From an uncultured bacterium (GTDB lineage Bacteria; Bacillota_I; Bacilli_A; RFN20; CAG-826): a stretch of DNA of 64,000 nucleotides. Position numbers and translations under genes: made by a program. Positions 53,358 through 62,762 of this stretch are shown here, in pieces; positions within the stretch are counted from its first letter, which is position 1, and each line of letters begins with the position of its first letter. The stretch spans positions 520,107 to 584,106 of the forward strand of contig CASDYC010000001.1 in NCBI GenBank assembly GCA_949285665.1, read 5' to 3'. A model generated the notes under the pieces. That model searched no databases. It had not been told where the DNA came from and was given only the letters and a program-made list of their open reading frames with translations.

Positions 53358-55421
53358 TTATTTTTCTTCCTTATTTAATAAAGAATTTTCCTTAATAACT
53401 TTTTCAACTAAATATTGAGGTACTTCTTCGTATTCATAAAATTCTCGATTATAGAATCCGCTACCTTGAGTAAGTGATTTTAATCTATTTATATAATCAA
53501 GAGTTTCACTTTCTGGGATTAAAGCTTCAATTTCAGTAATTCCGTGATCAGTTTCATCTGTTCCCATAACTTTTGCTCTTCTTGAACTTAAATCACTTAA
53601 AATATCTCCTAAATATTGGTTATCAACATTAACTTTAATTTTTAATATTGGCTCTAAAATTGTAGGATTACATTTCATGTAAGCATCTTTAAATGCAAGA
53701 ATTGCAGCCATTTTGAAAGCTAATTCGTTACTATCAACTGGATGATATTTTCCATCAAATAAAACACCTTTCACTCCAATTACTGGGAAACCAGCTAATA
53801 ATCCTTGTTTTAATGCTTCGAAGAATCCTTTTTCAACAGCTGGGAAATAATTTTTAGGTACAGCTCCACCAAAGATTTCTTCATCAAATTGATTTTCTTG
53901 ACTTGGTTCAAATCTCATTGAGACAACACCATAAAATCCACTACCGCCAGATTGTTTAATATAACGACCTTGACCTTCAGCAGTTTTTCTAATTGATTCA
54001 CGATAACAAATTTTTGGAGCAAATGTATTTAATTCAATTTGGAAATTATTTTTTAATTTTTCAAAAACAAATTGTAAATGAGTTTCACTTAATCCGCCAA
54101 TTAATAATTGTTTTGTTTCTTCGTTTCTTCTAACTTCTAAGCATGGATCTTCTTTTTTAAGTTTATTTAAAGCAGGAGTAAATTTATCTTCATCTTTTTT
54201 AGATTTTAATTCGATTGCTTTAAAGCAAACTGCTGTCGGATATTTAACTGGTTTATAAACAATATGATTATTTTTATCTGATAATGTAAAACCAGTTGCT
54301 AAATTATCTAATTTACCAACTGCGACAATATCTCCCGCAAATACTTCATCAATATTTATTTGTTTTTTGCCACAAAGATAAAATAATGATGAAATTTTTA
54401 CATTTTCTTTAATATTTGGACAATAGACTTCATCACCTAATTTTAATTTTCCACTACAAATTTTAAGAATACTAATACTTCCTAAATATGGATCAACTAA
54501 AGTTTTAAATACGTAAGCACTAAATGGTTCACTAGAAACAGTTTTTCTTGTAACAACTTTTTCTTGATCGTCTAATCCTTCATAAGGTTTTAAATCATCT
54601 GGACTTGGTAAATAATCAATTAACATTTCTAAAATTGTATGCAAACCGATGTTTTTTGCAGCACTTCCACAAATTACTGGATATAATTCAGCATTTAAAA
54701 CAGCTTTTCTTAATCCAGTAGAAATTTCTTCATTAGTTAATGGTTCACCAGAGAAGAATTTATCAAGTAATGCATCGTCTGTTAACGCAACTCTTTCTCT
54801 GATCATATTATTTAATTCAAAAACTTTTGCTTTTTTATCTTCATAAATTTCGCCATCTACACATTTTGTTCCATCAAAAATTCTAGCTTTTAATGTAATT
54901 AAATTAACAAAACCATCAAATTTATCTTCATGACCTAATGGATATGTAAATGGAACTGCATCTTTACCTAATTTTTCTTGGATATCGGATAATAAATCTT
55001 CAAAATTTATATTTTCTTTATCCATTTTATTAACATATATTAATGTTGGAATACCTTTTTTTCTTAATAAATTAAAATGTTTAATTGTTTCAATTTGGAC
55101 TTTATTTGGTGCACTAATTACTAAAATTGCACCTTTAATTACTTGTGTAACACCAAGAGCTTCATAAATAAAATCATCATTTCCAGGGATATCAATTAAA
55201 TTAAATCTATAACCTTCATATTCTAAAGGTACAATTGCACTAGAAGTTGATGATAATCTATTTTTTTCTTCTTGTAAGTAATCACTAATAGTATTTTTTC
55301 TTTCAACACTACCTTTTTCTGTATTATATACGACACTGTATAGTGATTCACACATTGTTGTTTTACCACTACCTTGGTGTCCTAATACAGCTACATTTCT
55401 GATTTTTTTACCGTATTCCAT
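53358..55421 (-). CDS. EF-G-like GTPase paralogue with altered motifs
   Basis: 687 aa. The domain order is that of EF-G, but the motifs differ from fusA. G1 is GHQGSGKT (14-21), the switch I segment reads EEKNRLSSTSS in place of RGITI, and the G3 box is DIPGN (77-81) in place of DTPGH, so the catalytic His is Asn81. NKMD is intact. Such EF-G-like paralogues are common in Firmicutes with various names and unsettled roles; most read DTPGY there, so this one is further changed. It may bind GTP but hydrolyse it slowly. Confidence 0.88.
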   Translation of the reverse strand: MEYGKKIRNVAVLGHQGSGKTTMCESLYSVVYNTEKGSVERKNTISDYLQEEKNRLSSTSSAIVPLEYEGYRFNLIDIPGNDDFIYEALGVTQVIKGAILVISAPNKVQIETIKHFNLLRKKGIPTLIYVNKMDKENINFEDLLSDIQEKLGKDAVPFTYPLGHEDKFDGFVNLITLKARIFDGTKCVDGEIYEDKKAKVFELNNMIRERVALTDDALLDKFFSGEPLTNEEISTGLRKAVLNAELYPVICGSAAKNIGLHTILEMLIDYLPSPDDLKPYEGLDDQEKVVTRKTVSSEPFSAYVFKTLVDPYLGSISILKICSGKLKLGDEVYCPNIKENVKISSLFYLCGKKQINIDEVFAGDIVAVGKLDNLATGFTLSDKNNHIVYKPVKYPTAVCFKAIELKSKKDEDKFTPALNKLKKEDPCLEVRRNEETKQLLIGGLSETHLQFVFEKLKNNFQIELNTFAPKICYRESIRKTAEGQGRYIKQSGGSGFYGVVSMRFEPSQENQFDEEIFGGAVPKNYFPAVEKGFFEALKQGLLAGFPVIGVKGVLFDGKYHPVDSNELAFKMAAILAFKDAYMKCNPTILEPILKIKVNVDNQYLGDILSDLSSRRAKVMGTDETDHGITEIEALIPESETLDYINRLKSLTQGSGFYNREFYEYEEVPQYLVEKVIKENSLLNKEEK

Positions 55422-55510
55422 ATCTTTTAAATTCTCCTTATTTGATATAAATATATGTTGGATTTGATAATATTTTATATTAAAAATAGAATAAATAAAA
55501 CAAATTAATA

Positions 55511-55834
55511 TTATTTTAATTTAATATAATACGTTGACTTACCAATACCTTCTTTTTTTATTTCACCTAAATCACACAAGTTTTTTAAATTTCTTTCAAT
55601 AATTGTTGAAGAAATTGATGATATAAGTTCAAGAATATCTCTTTTTGTAAATTTCCCTAGTTTAAAATTAACAGCCATTCTTACAGCATCAAGGCTAGTT
55701 TTTTTATTAAATACCAATTCCACTCTTTCTTCAAAGTCATTATATGCACTAACAATTGTACTTAATATATATTTTACAAAAGGTGTTGCATCATTTTTGT
55801 TTTCATACCATCCAATTTGGGGAGATAAAATCAA
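55511..55834 (-). pseudogene. Truncated Fic-family protein (C-terminal end)
   Basis: The frame starts at a TTG and has a stop just upstream. The remaining 107 aa match the end of Fic proteins: WYENKNDATPFVKYILSTIVSAY, then a winged helix FTKRDILELISSISSTIIERNLKNLCDLGEIKKEGIGKSTYY. The catalytic HxFxxGNGR part is absent. The upstream 170 bases contain no recoverable rest of the gene. This is a remnant of a gene once about 300-350 aa long. Confidence 0.75.
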
Positions 55835-56003
55835 TTCTTGTAATTATATGGCTTTAAAACTTCTATATTTATTTTTATTTTAAATAAAATTTTAATATTC
55901 TTAAAGATCATTAATTTTCATCATTTTTAATATTTATGCAATAAAAAACCCTTTTAATTTATCTAATTTTTAGACAAAATTCAAGGGGAATGAATAAATA
56001 AAA

Positions 56004-56080
56004 TGGTGCCGTCTAACGGAATCGAACCATCAACCTACTGATTACAAATCAGTTGCTCTGCCAGATTGAGCTAAGACGGC
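56004..56080 (-). tRNA. tRNA-Thr (UGU)
   Basis: 77 bases with CCA. Anticodon loop TTTGTAA, acceptor GCCGTCT/AGACGGC. Last in a four-gene tRNA run on the minus strand. Confidence 0.95.
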
Positions 56081-56085
56081 ATATA

Positions 56086-56160
56086 TGGTGGATGTTATAG
56101 GGATTGGACCTATGACCTCTTCCGTGTGAAGGAAGCGCTCTCCCACTGAGCTAAACATCC
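56086..56160 (-). tRNA. tRNA-Val (CAC)
   Basis: 75 bases with CCA. Anticodon loop TTCACAC, acceptor GGATGTT. A separate CAC-anticodon Val tRNA in an AT-rich genome is a little unusual, since UAC alone can read all four codons. Confidence 0.93.
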
Positions 56161-56207
56161 TTTTCAGTTTTGGTCAATAATGTTTACAATCCATATAATT
56201 TATTAAA

Positions 56208-56284
56208 TGGTCCGGATGACTGGATTTGAACCAGCGGCCTTCAGTTCCCAAAACTGACGCGATACCAAGCTACGCTACATCCGG
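56208..56284 (-). tRNA. tRNA-Pro (UGG)
   Basis: 77 bases with CCA. Anticodon loop TTTGGGA, acceptor CCGGATG/CATCCGG. Confidence 0.94.
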
Positions 56285-56287
56285 AAA

Positions 56288-56364
56288 TGGTGCGTCTTAG
56301 TAGACTTGAACTACCGACCTCGTCCTTATCAGGGACGCGCTCTAACCAACTGAGCTAAAGACGC
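56288..56364 (-). tRNA. tRNA-Ile (GAU)
   Basis: 77 bases with CCA. Anticodon loop CTGATAA, acceptor GCGTCTT/AAGACGC. First of the four-gene run; partner of the Ile2 tRNA at 5244. Confidence 0.95.
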
Positions 56365-56423
56365 ATAAAAATAAGCGCTTAATAATAATACTACCTTTAT
56401 AAAAATATTTCAAGAATTTTATG

Positions 56424-56459
56424 AAAAGAAGCTGACCTTTGTAAAAGCCAGCTTCTTTT
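56424..56459 (-). terminator. Terminator of rplM-rpsI
   Basis: AAAAGAAGCTG (56424-56434) pairs with CAGCTTCTTTT (56449-56459), 14-base loop. T residues close the stem on either strand. Confidence 0.8.
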
Positions 56460-56472
56460 TCTTGTATAGAAA

Positions 56473-56871
56473 TTATCTCTTTGAGAATTGTGGAGCTCTT
56501 CTTGCTTTCTTTAAGCCGTATTTCTTTCTTTCTACAGCTCTTGGATCTCTTGTGAGCATTCCATTTACTTTTAAAGTCTTTCTATCAACACCAGCTTCTA
56601 ATAAAGCTTTTGCAATACCTAATCTGATAGCACCTGCTTGTCCGGCAAAACCGCCACCTTTAACATGACAAACGATATCGAATTTATCTTGTGTATCTGT
56701 TAAAGTTAATGGTTGTTTTAAATCTAAAACTAATGTTGCTTGAGGCATATATTCATTAACATCTTTATCATTTACAATAATTGAACCTTTTCCAGGTTTT
56801 ACATAAACTCTAGCAATAGATGTTTTTCTTCTGCCAGTACCATAATAAACTGCATCATTTTTACTAGCCAT
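56473..56871 (-). CDS. rpsI: 30S ribosomal protein S9
   Basis: 132 aa. [21 protein letters not shown] and the ending RRAPQFSKR, whose terminal Lys-Arg reaches the P-site tRNA, identify it. The start overlaps the stop of rplM by one base. The rplM-rpsI pair is universal in bacteria. Confidence 0.99.
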   Translation of the reverse strand: MASKNDAVYYGTGRRKTSIARVYVKPGKGSIIVNDKDVNEYMPQATLVLDLKQPLTLTDTQDKFDIVCHVKGGGFAGQAGAIRLGIAKALLEAGVDRKTLKVNGMLTRDPRAVERKKYGLKKARRAPQFSKR

Positions 56872-57326
56872 TATTTTTTACCTCCGACATATTTAAATTC
56901 ATAAGCAACAGGTTTTTGTGCTTCGTGTTTGTGATTTTCATCAGCATATACAAATAATTTTTTATAAATTTGTCTGCCTAATCTTCCTTTTGGAAGCATT
57001 CCCCAAACAGCTCTTTCAACCATTTCTTCTGGATAAGAAGTAATCATTTCTTTTGCACTTCTTGTTCTTAATCCACCAGCAAAACCGGAAACATTATAGT
57101 AATTTTTATTTTCTAATTTGTGTCCTGATAAGTGAACTTGTTTAGCATTAATAATAATTACATAATCTCCACAGTCAACATTTGGTGTATAACTTGGTTT
57201 ATTTTTTCCCATTAATAAAATAGCAACTTCACTTGCTAATCTACCAAGAGGAATATCTTTTGCATCAACAACATACCATGTTCTTGATACGTCTTTCTTT
57301 GTTAAAATACTTGTTTGTCTTAACAT
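56871..57326 (-). CDS. rplM: 50S ribosomal protein L13
   Basis: 151 aa. [41 protein letters not shown] and [20 protein letters not shown] are diagnostic. GGAGATAA precedes the ATG. The leader contains a conserved-looking fold and the gene has its own promoter. Confidence 0.99.
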   Translation of the reverse strand: MLRQTSILTKKDVSRTWYVVDAKDIPLGRLASEVAILLMGKNKPSYTPNVDCGDYVIIINAKQVHLSGHKLENKNYYNVSGFAGGLRTRSAKEMITSYPEEMVERAVWGMLPKGRLGRQIYKKLFVYADENHKHEAQKPVAYEFKYVGGKK

Positions 57327-57345
57327 AACTTATCTCCTTTAATAG

Positions 57346-57390
57346 CTATAGTCTTGTATTCTTACCGGGAATTCAATACCTAAACTATAA
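57346..57390 (-). ncRNA. Candidate L13 leader element
   Basis: On the minus strand TTATAGTTT (57390-57382) can pair with AGACTATAG (57354-57346), enclosing a small CCGG-containing loop, directly before the rplM ribosome-binding site. Firmicutes carry an autoregulatory L13 leader in this place. I infer the family from position and shape only. Confidence 0.5.
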
Positions 57391-57401
57391 GGCCGAATAA
57401 T

Positions 57402-57431
57402 ATTATAATATAAAATATTATAAAAATTCAA
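57402..57431 (-). promoter_or_regulatory. rplM-rpsI promoter
   Basis: TTGAAT (57431-57426), 18-bp spacer, TATAAT (57407-57402) on the minus strand. Confidence 0.6.
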
Positions 57432-57439
57432 TGTTTTAT

Positions 57440-58216
57440 TTAAAGTCTTGTTTCGTGAGATATTTTTTGATTATATGTGTATTTAATTTGACCAGAAATT
57501 TCTCCACTATAGGTTTGACCACTTGTAATATTTATTTCACTTATATCTCCGCTCGAAGTTATTGAAATTACATTGCCATATTTGTCATAAATTGCTTCAT
57601 AATCAATCATTACTTCACCAAAAATTTCAATATTTTCACTTTTTGAATACGTTAGTGTTATTTGATTGCTTTTAATTTCATAACTTAAATTTTGAAATAA
57701 TGAATAATCGAGGTTTTTTAAGCTTATTGATTCATATAAATTAAAATCTTCATTAACTAAATTAAATGCATCATCATCGCTTAATTCTTGAGTTTGTTTT
57801 TCATCATTATAAATCAAATCTAAAACGTAATCTTTATCTTGATCTTTTCTTAATTCTGAGAAAAATTTTGTAGAATCTAAAATACTTCCAGCAGTTTCTT
57901 CTTGATATCTATATAAATCATCTTTATTTGAAATATCGGCCAAAAGTTTGCCTTTTAATTCATATTTATTAGAAAATATTGAGGATTCGCTAGAGATTTT
58001 GATATTTGTTGTGGTATTTTGTTGTAAAGAAAATACATCAATTGATGGTAAATTTGATATATAATTTTCTAAATTTTTTTCATTATTTGTATTTGTATTA
58101 TTACTAGTTGTTGTTTTTTCAAAATATGTATTTGATGAGTTTTTTAAATAACCATCATTTGAACAAGATGTTAATAAAGTAATTAATGATACTAATAATA
58201 ACTTCGAACCTTTCAT
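57440..58216 (-). CDS. Hypothetical lipoprotein, 258 aa
   Basis: The signal peptide ends LLTSC (Cys18), followed by an Asn/Thr/Ser linker to about residue 50. The rest is beta-rich with repeated phrases such as SSIFSNKYELKGKLLADIS and NITSGQTYSGEISGQIKYTY. No named family. It ends just before the rplM promoter and is transcribed the same way. It has the look of the lipoproteins elsewhere in the window but no traceable homology. Confidence 0.65.
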   Translation of the reverse strand: MKGSKLLLVSLITLLTSCSNDGYLKNSSNTYFEKTTTSNNTNTNNEKNLENYISNLPSIDVFSLQQNTTTNIKISSESSIFSNKYELKGKLLADISNKDDLYRYQEETAGSILDSTKFFSELRKDQDKDYVLDLIYNDEKQTQELSDDDAFNLVNEDFNLYESISLKNLDYSLFQNLSYEIKSNQITLTYSKSENIEIFGEVMIDYEAIYDKYGNVISITSSGDISEINITSGQTYSGEISGQIKYTYNQKISHETRL

Positions 58217-58266
58217 ATATTTATTATATTATTTAAATAATATTAATAAAATATTAAATTAATTAA

Positions 58267-58998
58267 CTAAACTAAATATAACTTAACAATATCTTTATTA
58301 TATTCAATTTCAATTTCATAATTTGTAATATTATAATAAACTTCTTCTTCATCTCCACTTCCAATTGGAGACCAAACTTCTAATGTTAATGTTTTTAAAA
58401 GACCATTATTATAAAATTCAACATCTCCACCAATATAATAATCATCTATACTAAAATTTTCAAATTCGATTGTGACAAAATCATTTTTCTTATAATAAAG
58501 AATTCTTTCATCTTCTTTAATAATACTTTCAAAATCTTTAATTGAAATAAAATAATTTTCAAAATTTAAATTTTCTTCTATAAATGATTTTGTTTCATCA
58601 ATTGTGTTAAATGTTTTTGTTTCTGAAAAATTTTCACCTAAAAATACGCTAATTCCATCATCTGTAATTTTAGTTTCTAATCCTTGATAAATGCTTGGAA
58701 CTGTTATACTACCACTTGGATAAATTACATCCATTTTATTATCATAACCAACATAAAAACTATTTAAATCATCACTTAAATCATAAACTAGTCTTTCAGT
58801 TATCTTGACAATTGGACTATTTCCTTTTCCTTGAATTTGTCTATTACTATTAAATGTAAAAGTGTTAATATTAGAAAAATCATATGATAATTTATCTTTA
58901 AAACTTAGTATCTCTTTATAAGTCATTAAATTAACATTTCCACAAGAAAATAACGAAGGTATTAATGTTAACAAAAATAGCACTTTACTTTTCTTCAT
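58267..58998 (-). CDS. Hypothetical lipoprotein, 243 aa
   Basis: The signal peptide ends SLFSC (Cys19). There is no Thr-rich linker. The mature part has RLVYDLSDDLNSFYVGYDNKMD and an extended beta-sandwich-like pattern ending IEIEYNKDIVKLYLV. It resembles the 258-aa lipoprotein only loosely. The start overlaps the glycosyltransferase end by 14 bases, so the two are co-translated. Function unknown; perhaps a partner of the envelope glycosyltransferase. Confidence 0.65.
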   Translation of the reverse strand: MKKSKVLFLLTLIPSLFSCGNVNLMTYKEILSFKDKLSYDFSNINTFTFNSNRQIQGKGNSPIVKITERLVYDLSDDLNSFYVGYDNKMDVIYPSGSITVPSIYQGLETKITDDGISVFLGENFSETKTFNTIDETKSFIEENLNFENYFISIKDFESIIKEDERILYYKKNDFVTIEFENFSIDDYYIGGDVEFYNNGLLKTLTLEVWSPIGSGDEEEVYYNITNYEIEIEYNKDIVKLYLV

Positions 58999-59935
58999 CT
59001 AAATCTTCCTTAATAAAATAAAGTGGTCTTCTTTTTGTTTCAATATAATTTTTACCTAAATAATTTCCAATTGTTCCTAAACAATATAATAAAACACCAG
59101 CTACAAAAACAATTACAGAGATTATAATTGATAAATCAAAATATCTAAACCCAACAAAAATTGGACAAAAAATAAGTGATAATAAACCACCGAGTAAAAA
59201 TATATAGGATAAAAATTTAATAAATTGTAATGGTTTTAAACTAAATGAAGTTATTCCATCATTTGCAAGGGTAAACATCTTTTTTAAATTATATTTTGAT
59301 TTACCAGCTTTTCTTTCAAGTCGTTCATAATATACTTTCGTTGAATTAAAACCAATTTGAGGAATAATGCCTCTTAAAAATAAATTTCTTTCATCATACA
59401 TTCTTAAACATTTAAGAGCTTTTTTAGATAAAAGCCTAAAATCTGCATGATTAAAGATAAGCTCAACTCCCATTAATTTTAAAAATTTATAATAAGCTTC
59501 AGCAGTAAATTTCTTTAAAAAGCTATCTTTTTTTCTTGAACTTCTAACACCATAAACAACATCGAATCCTTTATGATATTCTTTAACCATTTCAATTATT
59601 GCGTTTGGATCATCTTGTAAATCAGCATCAATTGAAATACTTATATCAGCGTTATCATCAAGAGCTTTAAAAAGTCCTGCAACTAAGGCTTTTTGATGGC
59701 CTTCGTTTCTTGAAAGAGAAATTCCTTTAACATATTTATTTTCTTTATTAGCATCTTTTATAATTTGCCATGTATTATCTTTGGATCCATCATCAACAAA
59801 TAATATTTTAGATTCAGAACTTACTAAAGATTCACTAACCATTTTATCTAAAATATTCGTTAATGTTTTAATACAATCATCTAATACTTCTTTTTCATTA
59901 AAAGCAGGTACTACTAAATATAATACTTCATTCAT
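58985..59935 (-). CDS. Family 2 glycosyltransferase (GtrB/DPM1-like)
   Basis: 316 aa. VVPAFNEKEVLDDCIKTL, ILFVDDGSKDNTW and ISIDADLQDDP give the GT-A fold with its metal-binding Asp pair. FNHADFRLLSKKALKCL is typical of undecaprenyl/dolichol-phosphate sugar transferases. Two C-terminal membrane helices (about 230-255, 265-290) anchor it. It probably transfers a sugar to a lipid phosphate for envelope glycans. It overlaps the next upstream gene by four bases. Confidence 0.93.
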   Translation of the reverse strand: MNEVLYLVVPAFNEKEVLDDCIKTLTNILDKMVSESLVSSESKILFVDDGSKDNTWQIIKDANKENKYVKGISLSRNEGHQKALVAGLFKALDDNADISISIDADLQDDPNAIIEMVKEYHKGFDVVYGVRSSRKKDSFLKKFTAEAYYKFLKLMGVELIFNHADFRLLSKKALKCLRMYDERNLFLRGIIPQIGFNSTKVYYERLERKAGKSKYNLKKMFTLANDGITSFSLKPLQFIKFLSYIFLLGGLLSLIFCPIFVGFRYFDLSIIISVIVFVAGVLLYCLGTIGNYLGKNYIETKRRPLYFIKEDLDEEK

Positions 59936-60726
59936 AATATACCTAAAATCTCCTTTAAAGCATAACTTACGCCATCTTCATCAACTGATTTAGTTATAAA
60001 TTTTGCAACACTTTTAACTTCATCAATTGAATTTCCCATTGCAATACCATTGTAATTTTTAATCATATTAATATCGTTTCCAGCATCACCAAATGTATAA
60101 ATATTTTCATCTTTTATATTTAAATATTTTGCTAAAAATTTAACACCAGAACTTTTATCTACATTTTTTGGAGCAAATTCTAGAAAATATCTATTTGATG
60201 CAACGATATTAAAATTATCGATAATATTTTTTGGTAATACTAAGTTTTTAAAATAATTTTGAATCTTTGAAAAACACATGACTTTATCAATTAAAATATC
60301 ATCATCATCATCCATATTAAATTTTAAAGGTTCCATATTATTTGATTCACATTCAAAATCAATCAATCCATCTTCTTTAAAATAACCAATATAATCATCT
60401 TTATAACAAAAAGTAACGACATTTTTATCGTTAGCCATAAAATTATAAATAAGTTTGTAATCTTTTAGTTTTAGATTTTCTTTAAATAATATTTTTCCAA
60501 AAAAATCACAAACTGTTGATCCATTTGTACAGATGATATATTTTTTATCGTCAAAATCTTTTATTTTGTTAAAAAACTTCTTAATACCAAAAAAGCTTCT
60601 TCCAGAAGCAATAGCTACATAATTGTTTTTTTCTAATAATTTAGACAAGCACAAAACACTTGTGGAACTTATTTTTTGTTCTTTGTTCACAAGTGTTCCA
60701 TCAATGTCAAATACAAATAAATTCAT
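59932..60726 (-). CDS. Cof-type HAD-family phosphatase
   Basis: 264 aa. FDIDGTLVNKEQKIS (motif I with both Asp), ASGRSFFGI, a C2-type cap, then FGDAGNDINMIKNYNGIAMGNS (motif IV). Cof-type enzymes hydrolyse sugar phosphates, pyridoxal phosphate or flavin nucleotides. It ends in ATGA overlap with the glycosyltransferase, so they share an operon. The TGA stop is one of the direct signs that UGA is a stop here. Confidence 0.93.
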   Translation of the reverse strand: MNLFVFDIDGTLVNKEQKISSTSVLCLSKLLEKNNYVAIASGRSFFGIKKFFNKIKDFDDKKYIICTNGSTVCDFFGKILFKENLKLKDYKLIYNFMANDKNVVTFCYKDDYIGYFKEDGLIDFECESNNMEPLKFNMDDDDDILIDKVMCFSKIQNYFKNLVLPKNIIDNFNIVASNRYFLEFAPKNVDKSSGVKFLAKYLNIKDENIYTFGDAGNDINMIKNYNGIAMGNSIDEVKSVAKFITKSVDEDGVSYALKEILGIL

Positions 60727-60734
60727 TAAGCCTA

Positions 60735-60968
60735 TTAAGCAGCAAAAATTCTAATTTTGTTACTTAAGATTTCAGTAACTAAGTCGCAAACCCAAAGAAT
60801 AGCGTTACCAATGCCAGTTACTAAACCAAGAATTCCAACAACTAATGTGACAACATTGTGAGTTTCAACGAATCTAAAAATTCTATAGACGCCACCAATG
60901 ATCCAGCCAAAAAAGATTTGTAAAATGATTTTTAATAACCAAGGTAAACTTTCATATGCTTTTGTCAT
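60735..60968 (-). CDS. Small membrane protein, 77 aa
   Basis: Two membrane helices (about 10-28 and 38-60) with GGVYRIFRFVETHNVVTLVVG and GIGNAILWVCDLVTEIL. The sequence looks like a small conserved Firmicute membrane family, but I cannot name it. A good ribosome-binding site (GGAGG) precedes it, and a YebC-family gene lies upstream. Confidence 0.7.
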   Translation of the reverse strand: MTKAYESLPWLLKIILQIFFGWIIGGVYRIFRFVETHNVVTLVVGILGLVTGIGNAILWVCDLVTEILSNKIRIFAA

Positions 60969-61004
60969 ATTAATTCCTCCATTTATAGTATTATACTATA
61001 AAAA

Positions 61005-61712
61005 TTATAATTCTACATTATGATAAACTTCTTGGACGTCTTCAACTTCATCTAATGCATCTAATAAGTGTTGGAATTTTTCTTTATCTTCGCCTTCTAA
61101 AGTAATTTTTTCATTTGGTAAAAATGTCACTTCAGCTGTTTCAAAATCATTGATTCCAATGCCATTTAATTCTTCTTTTGCTTTTGTAAAGCTACTTGGA
61201 TCAACAATTACTTCTATATATCCATCAGCATAAGTAATTTCTTTAACATCAACATCGCCTAAAATTAATGTTTCTTCAACTTTATCTCTTAATGCTTCAT
61301 CACCTTTAAAATCTAATACTCCAGCTTGAGTAAAGTTATAAATAACACTACCTAAATGTCCACCTTTTCTTGTAATAGCAGTTCTAACATTAACTAAAGC
61401 ACGGTTAACATTATCTGTCAACGTATCAACAATTAAATATGAGCCTCCAGGTCCAAAAGCTTCATATCTTCCAGCGATATAACTTGTAGCTTCTCCACCT
61501 TGTGCTTTTTTAATTGCTCTTTCAATAACGTCTTTTGGACAAGATTTTCTATATTTTTCAATAGCACTTCTTAATGCTAAATTACTATCAGGATCAGGGA
61601 CACCACTCTTTGCTGCCATATAGATTTCTTTTGATGCTCTCATATACATAGCACTTTTTTTAGCAGCACTTGCAGCCATTGCAGCGGCTCTAACTTCAAA
61701 ATGTCTTCCCAT
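61005..61712 (-). CDS. YebC/PmpR-family protein
   Basis: 235 aa from the ATG at 61712 (MGRHFEVRAAAMAASAAKKS), with GGAGG nine bases before it. The family motif GRYEAFGPGGSYLIVDTLTDNVNRA is clear, and the three-domain organisation is complete. YebC proteins were described as DNA-binding regulators. Recent work links the Firmicute members to relief of ribosome stalling at proline runs. This version is the shorter YeeN-like type. Confidence 0.95.
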   Translation of the reverse strand: MGRHFEVRAAAMAASAAKKSAMYMRASKEIYMAAKSGVPDPDSNLALRSAIEKYRKSCPKDVIERAIKKAQGGEATSYIAGRYEAFGPGGSYLIVDTLTDNVNRALVNVRTAITRKGGHLGSVIYNFTQAGVLDFKGDEALRDKVEETLILGDVDVKEITYADGYIEVIVDPSSFTKAKEELNGIGINDFETAEVTFLPNEKITLEGEDKEKFQHLLDALDEVEDVQEVYHNVEL

Positions 61713-61775
61713 AAATATATCCTCCAAAACATTAATATTATAATACAAAGTATTATATTAAAAATTAATTATTTA

Positions 61776-62636
61776 TTATTTTGTTAAATTATTGCATTTA
61801 TTGTAATGAATTTTGCATCTATTTTTGTATTTTGAGTTACTTGTTAATATCAAATTATTAACATTATTTACAAAAATATAACCGCTTCTTGGATTTTTAA
61901 TACTTTCGATATCTCCGATTAATTTTGCTTTTACATTAGAATATTCAAAAGCTAAATCAGCATCAATCATCTCGCAATTTATCAACTTTAAATTTTTACA
62001 ATAACAAAATGGTTGTGTACCAATTATTTTGCAATTAATAAATGTCAAATTATTGGAATACCATGCTAAATATTCTCCTTTTATAACACAATTTTTAATA
62101 ACAGCATTTTTACAATGCCAAAAACAATCTTTTGTATCAAGATTTGAATTAACTATTTTGATATTTTTAGTGTATTGAAAAGAATATTTTCCTTGAAAAG
62201 TTAAATTAGAAATTTGAATATTTTTTGATTCTAAAAATGCATATTCACTAATTAGAGAGCAATTATTTATTTCAATATTTTTACTTTTCCACAAAAATTC
62301 TGGCGAATTAATTTTTGTATTTAATATTTGAATATTACTACATTCTCTAATTGCTTTAATTCCATCAATTAGTGTGTCTTTTATTTTTATATTTTTTGTA
62401 TACCATAAACTGGCTCTACAATTTATTGTTAAATTACAATTTTTTATATCAATATTTAAGTTATGCCAAAAAGGATATCTAAGATCAATTAAACAATTTT
62501 CTAAACTAATATTTTTAGATTCTTTTAAAGGAGATTCTCCATCTGCTTTACCTTGGAATTTACAATTAATTAATTTTAAGTTATTTGATTTATATAATTC
62601 TCGTTCGTTTTGGTATATTTTATCATTAATTGTCAT
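61776..62636 (-). CDS. DUF3737-family right-handed beta-helix protein
   Basis: 286 aa. A repeated short unit with N..I.NC.I or similar every 20-22 residues, such as NISLENCLIDLRYPFWHN, NIKIKDTLIDG and NLTFINCKIIGTQPFCYC, builds a pectate-lyase-like beta helix. GESPLKE near the start is the DUF3737 signature. No secretion signal, so cytoplasmic. Function unknown. GAGGTG precedes the ATG. Confidence 0.85.
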   Translation of the reverse strand: MTINDKIYQNERELYKSNNLKLINCKFQGKADGESPLKESKNISLENCLIDLRYPFWHNLNIDIKNCNLTINCRASLWYTKNIKIKDTLIDGIKAIRECSNIQILNTKINSPEFLWKSKNIEINNCSLISEYAFLESKNIQISNLTFQGKYSFQYTKNIKIVNSNLDTKDCFWHCKNAVIKNCVIKGEYLAWYSNNLTFINCKIIGTQPFCYCKNLKLINCEMIDADLAFEYSNVKAKLIGDIESIKNPRSGYIFVNNVNNLILTSNSKYKNRCKIHYNKCNNLTK

Positions 62637-62704
62637 ACCGTCACCTCACAATTATTATAATTTTTAAATCTTATTTTTTAAAGAATAGTGATAATTTATT
62701 ATTT

Positions 62705-62737
62705 AAAAAAATGAAAATGTCGCCATTTTCATTTTTT
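62705..62737 (-). terminator. Terminator of the hydrogenase gene
   Basis: ATGAAAATG (62711-62719) pairs with CATTTTCAT (62724-62732), loop TCGC, extended by A/T runs on both sides. Confidence 0.88.
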
Positions 62738-62762
62738 AAAATTAAATAATTTATTATGTTAT

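Noticed and set aside
53358-55421. Tetracycline-resistance ribosomal protection protein
   Set aside because: The altered GTPase motifs and overall sequence fit the EF-G-like paralogue group; the TetM-type switch regions and C-terminal pattern are absent.
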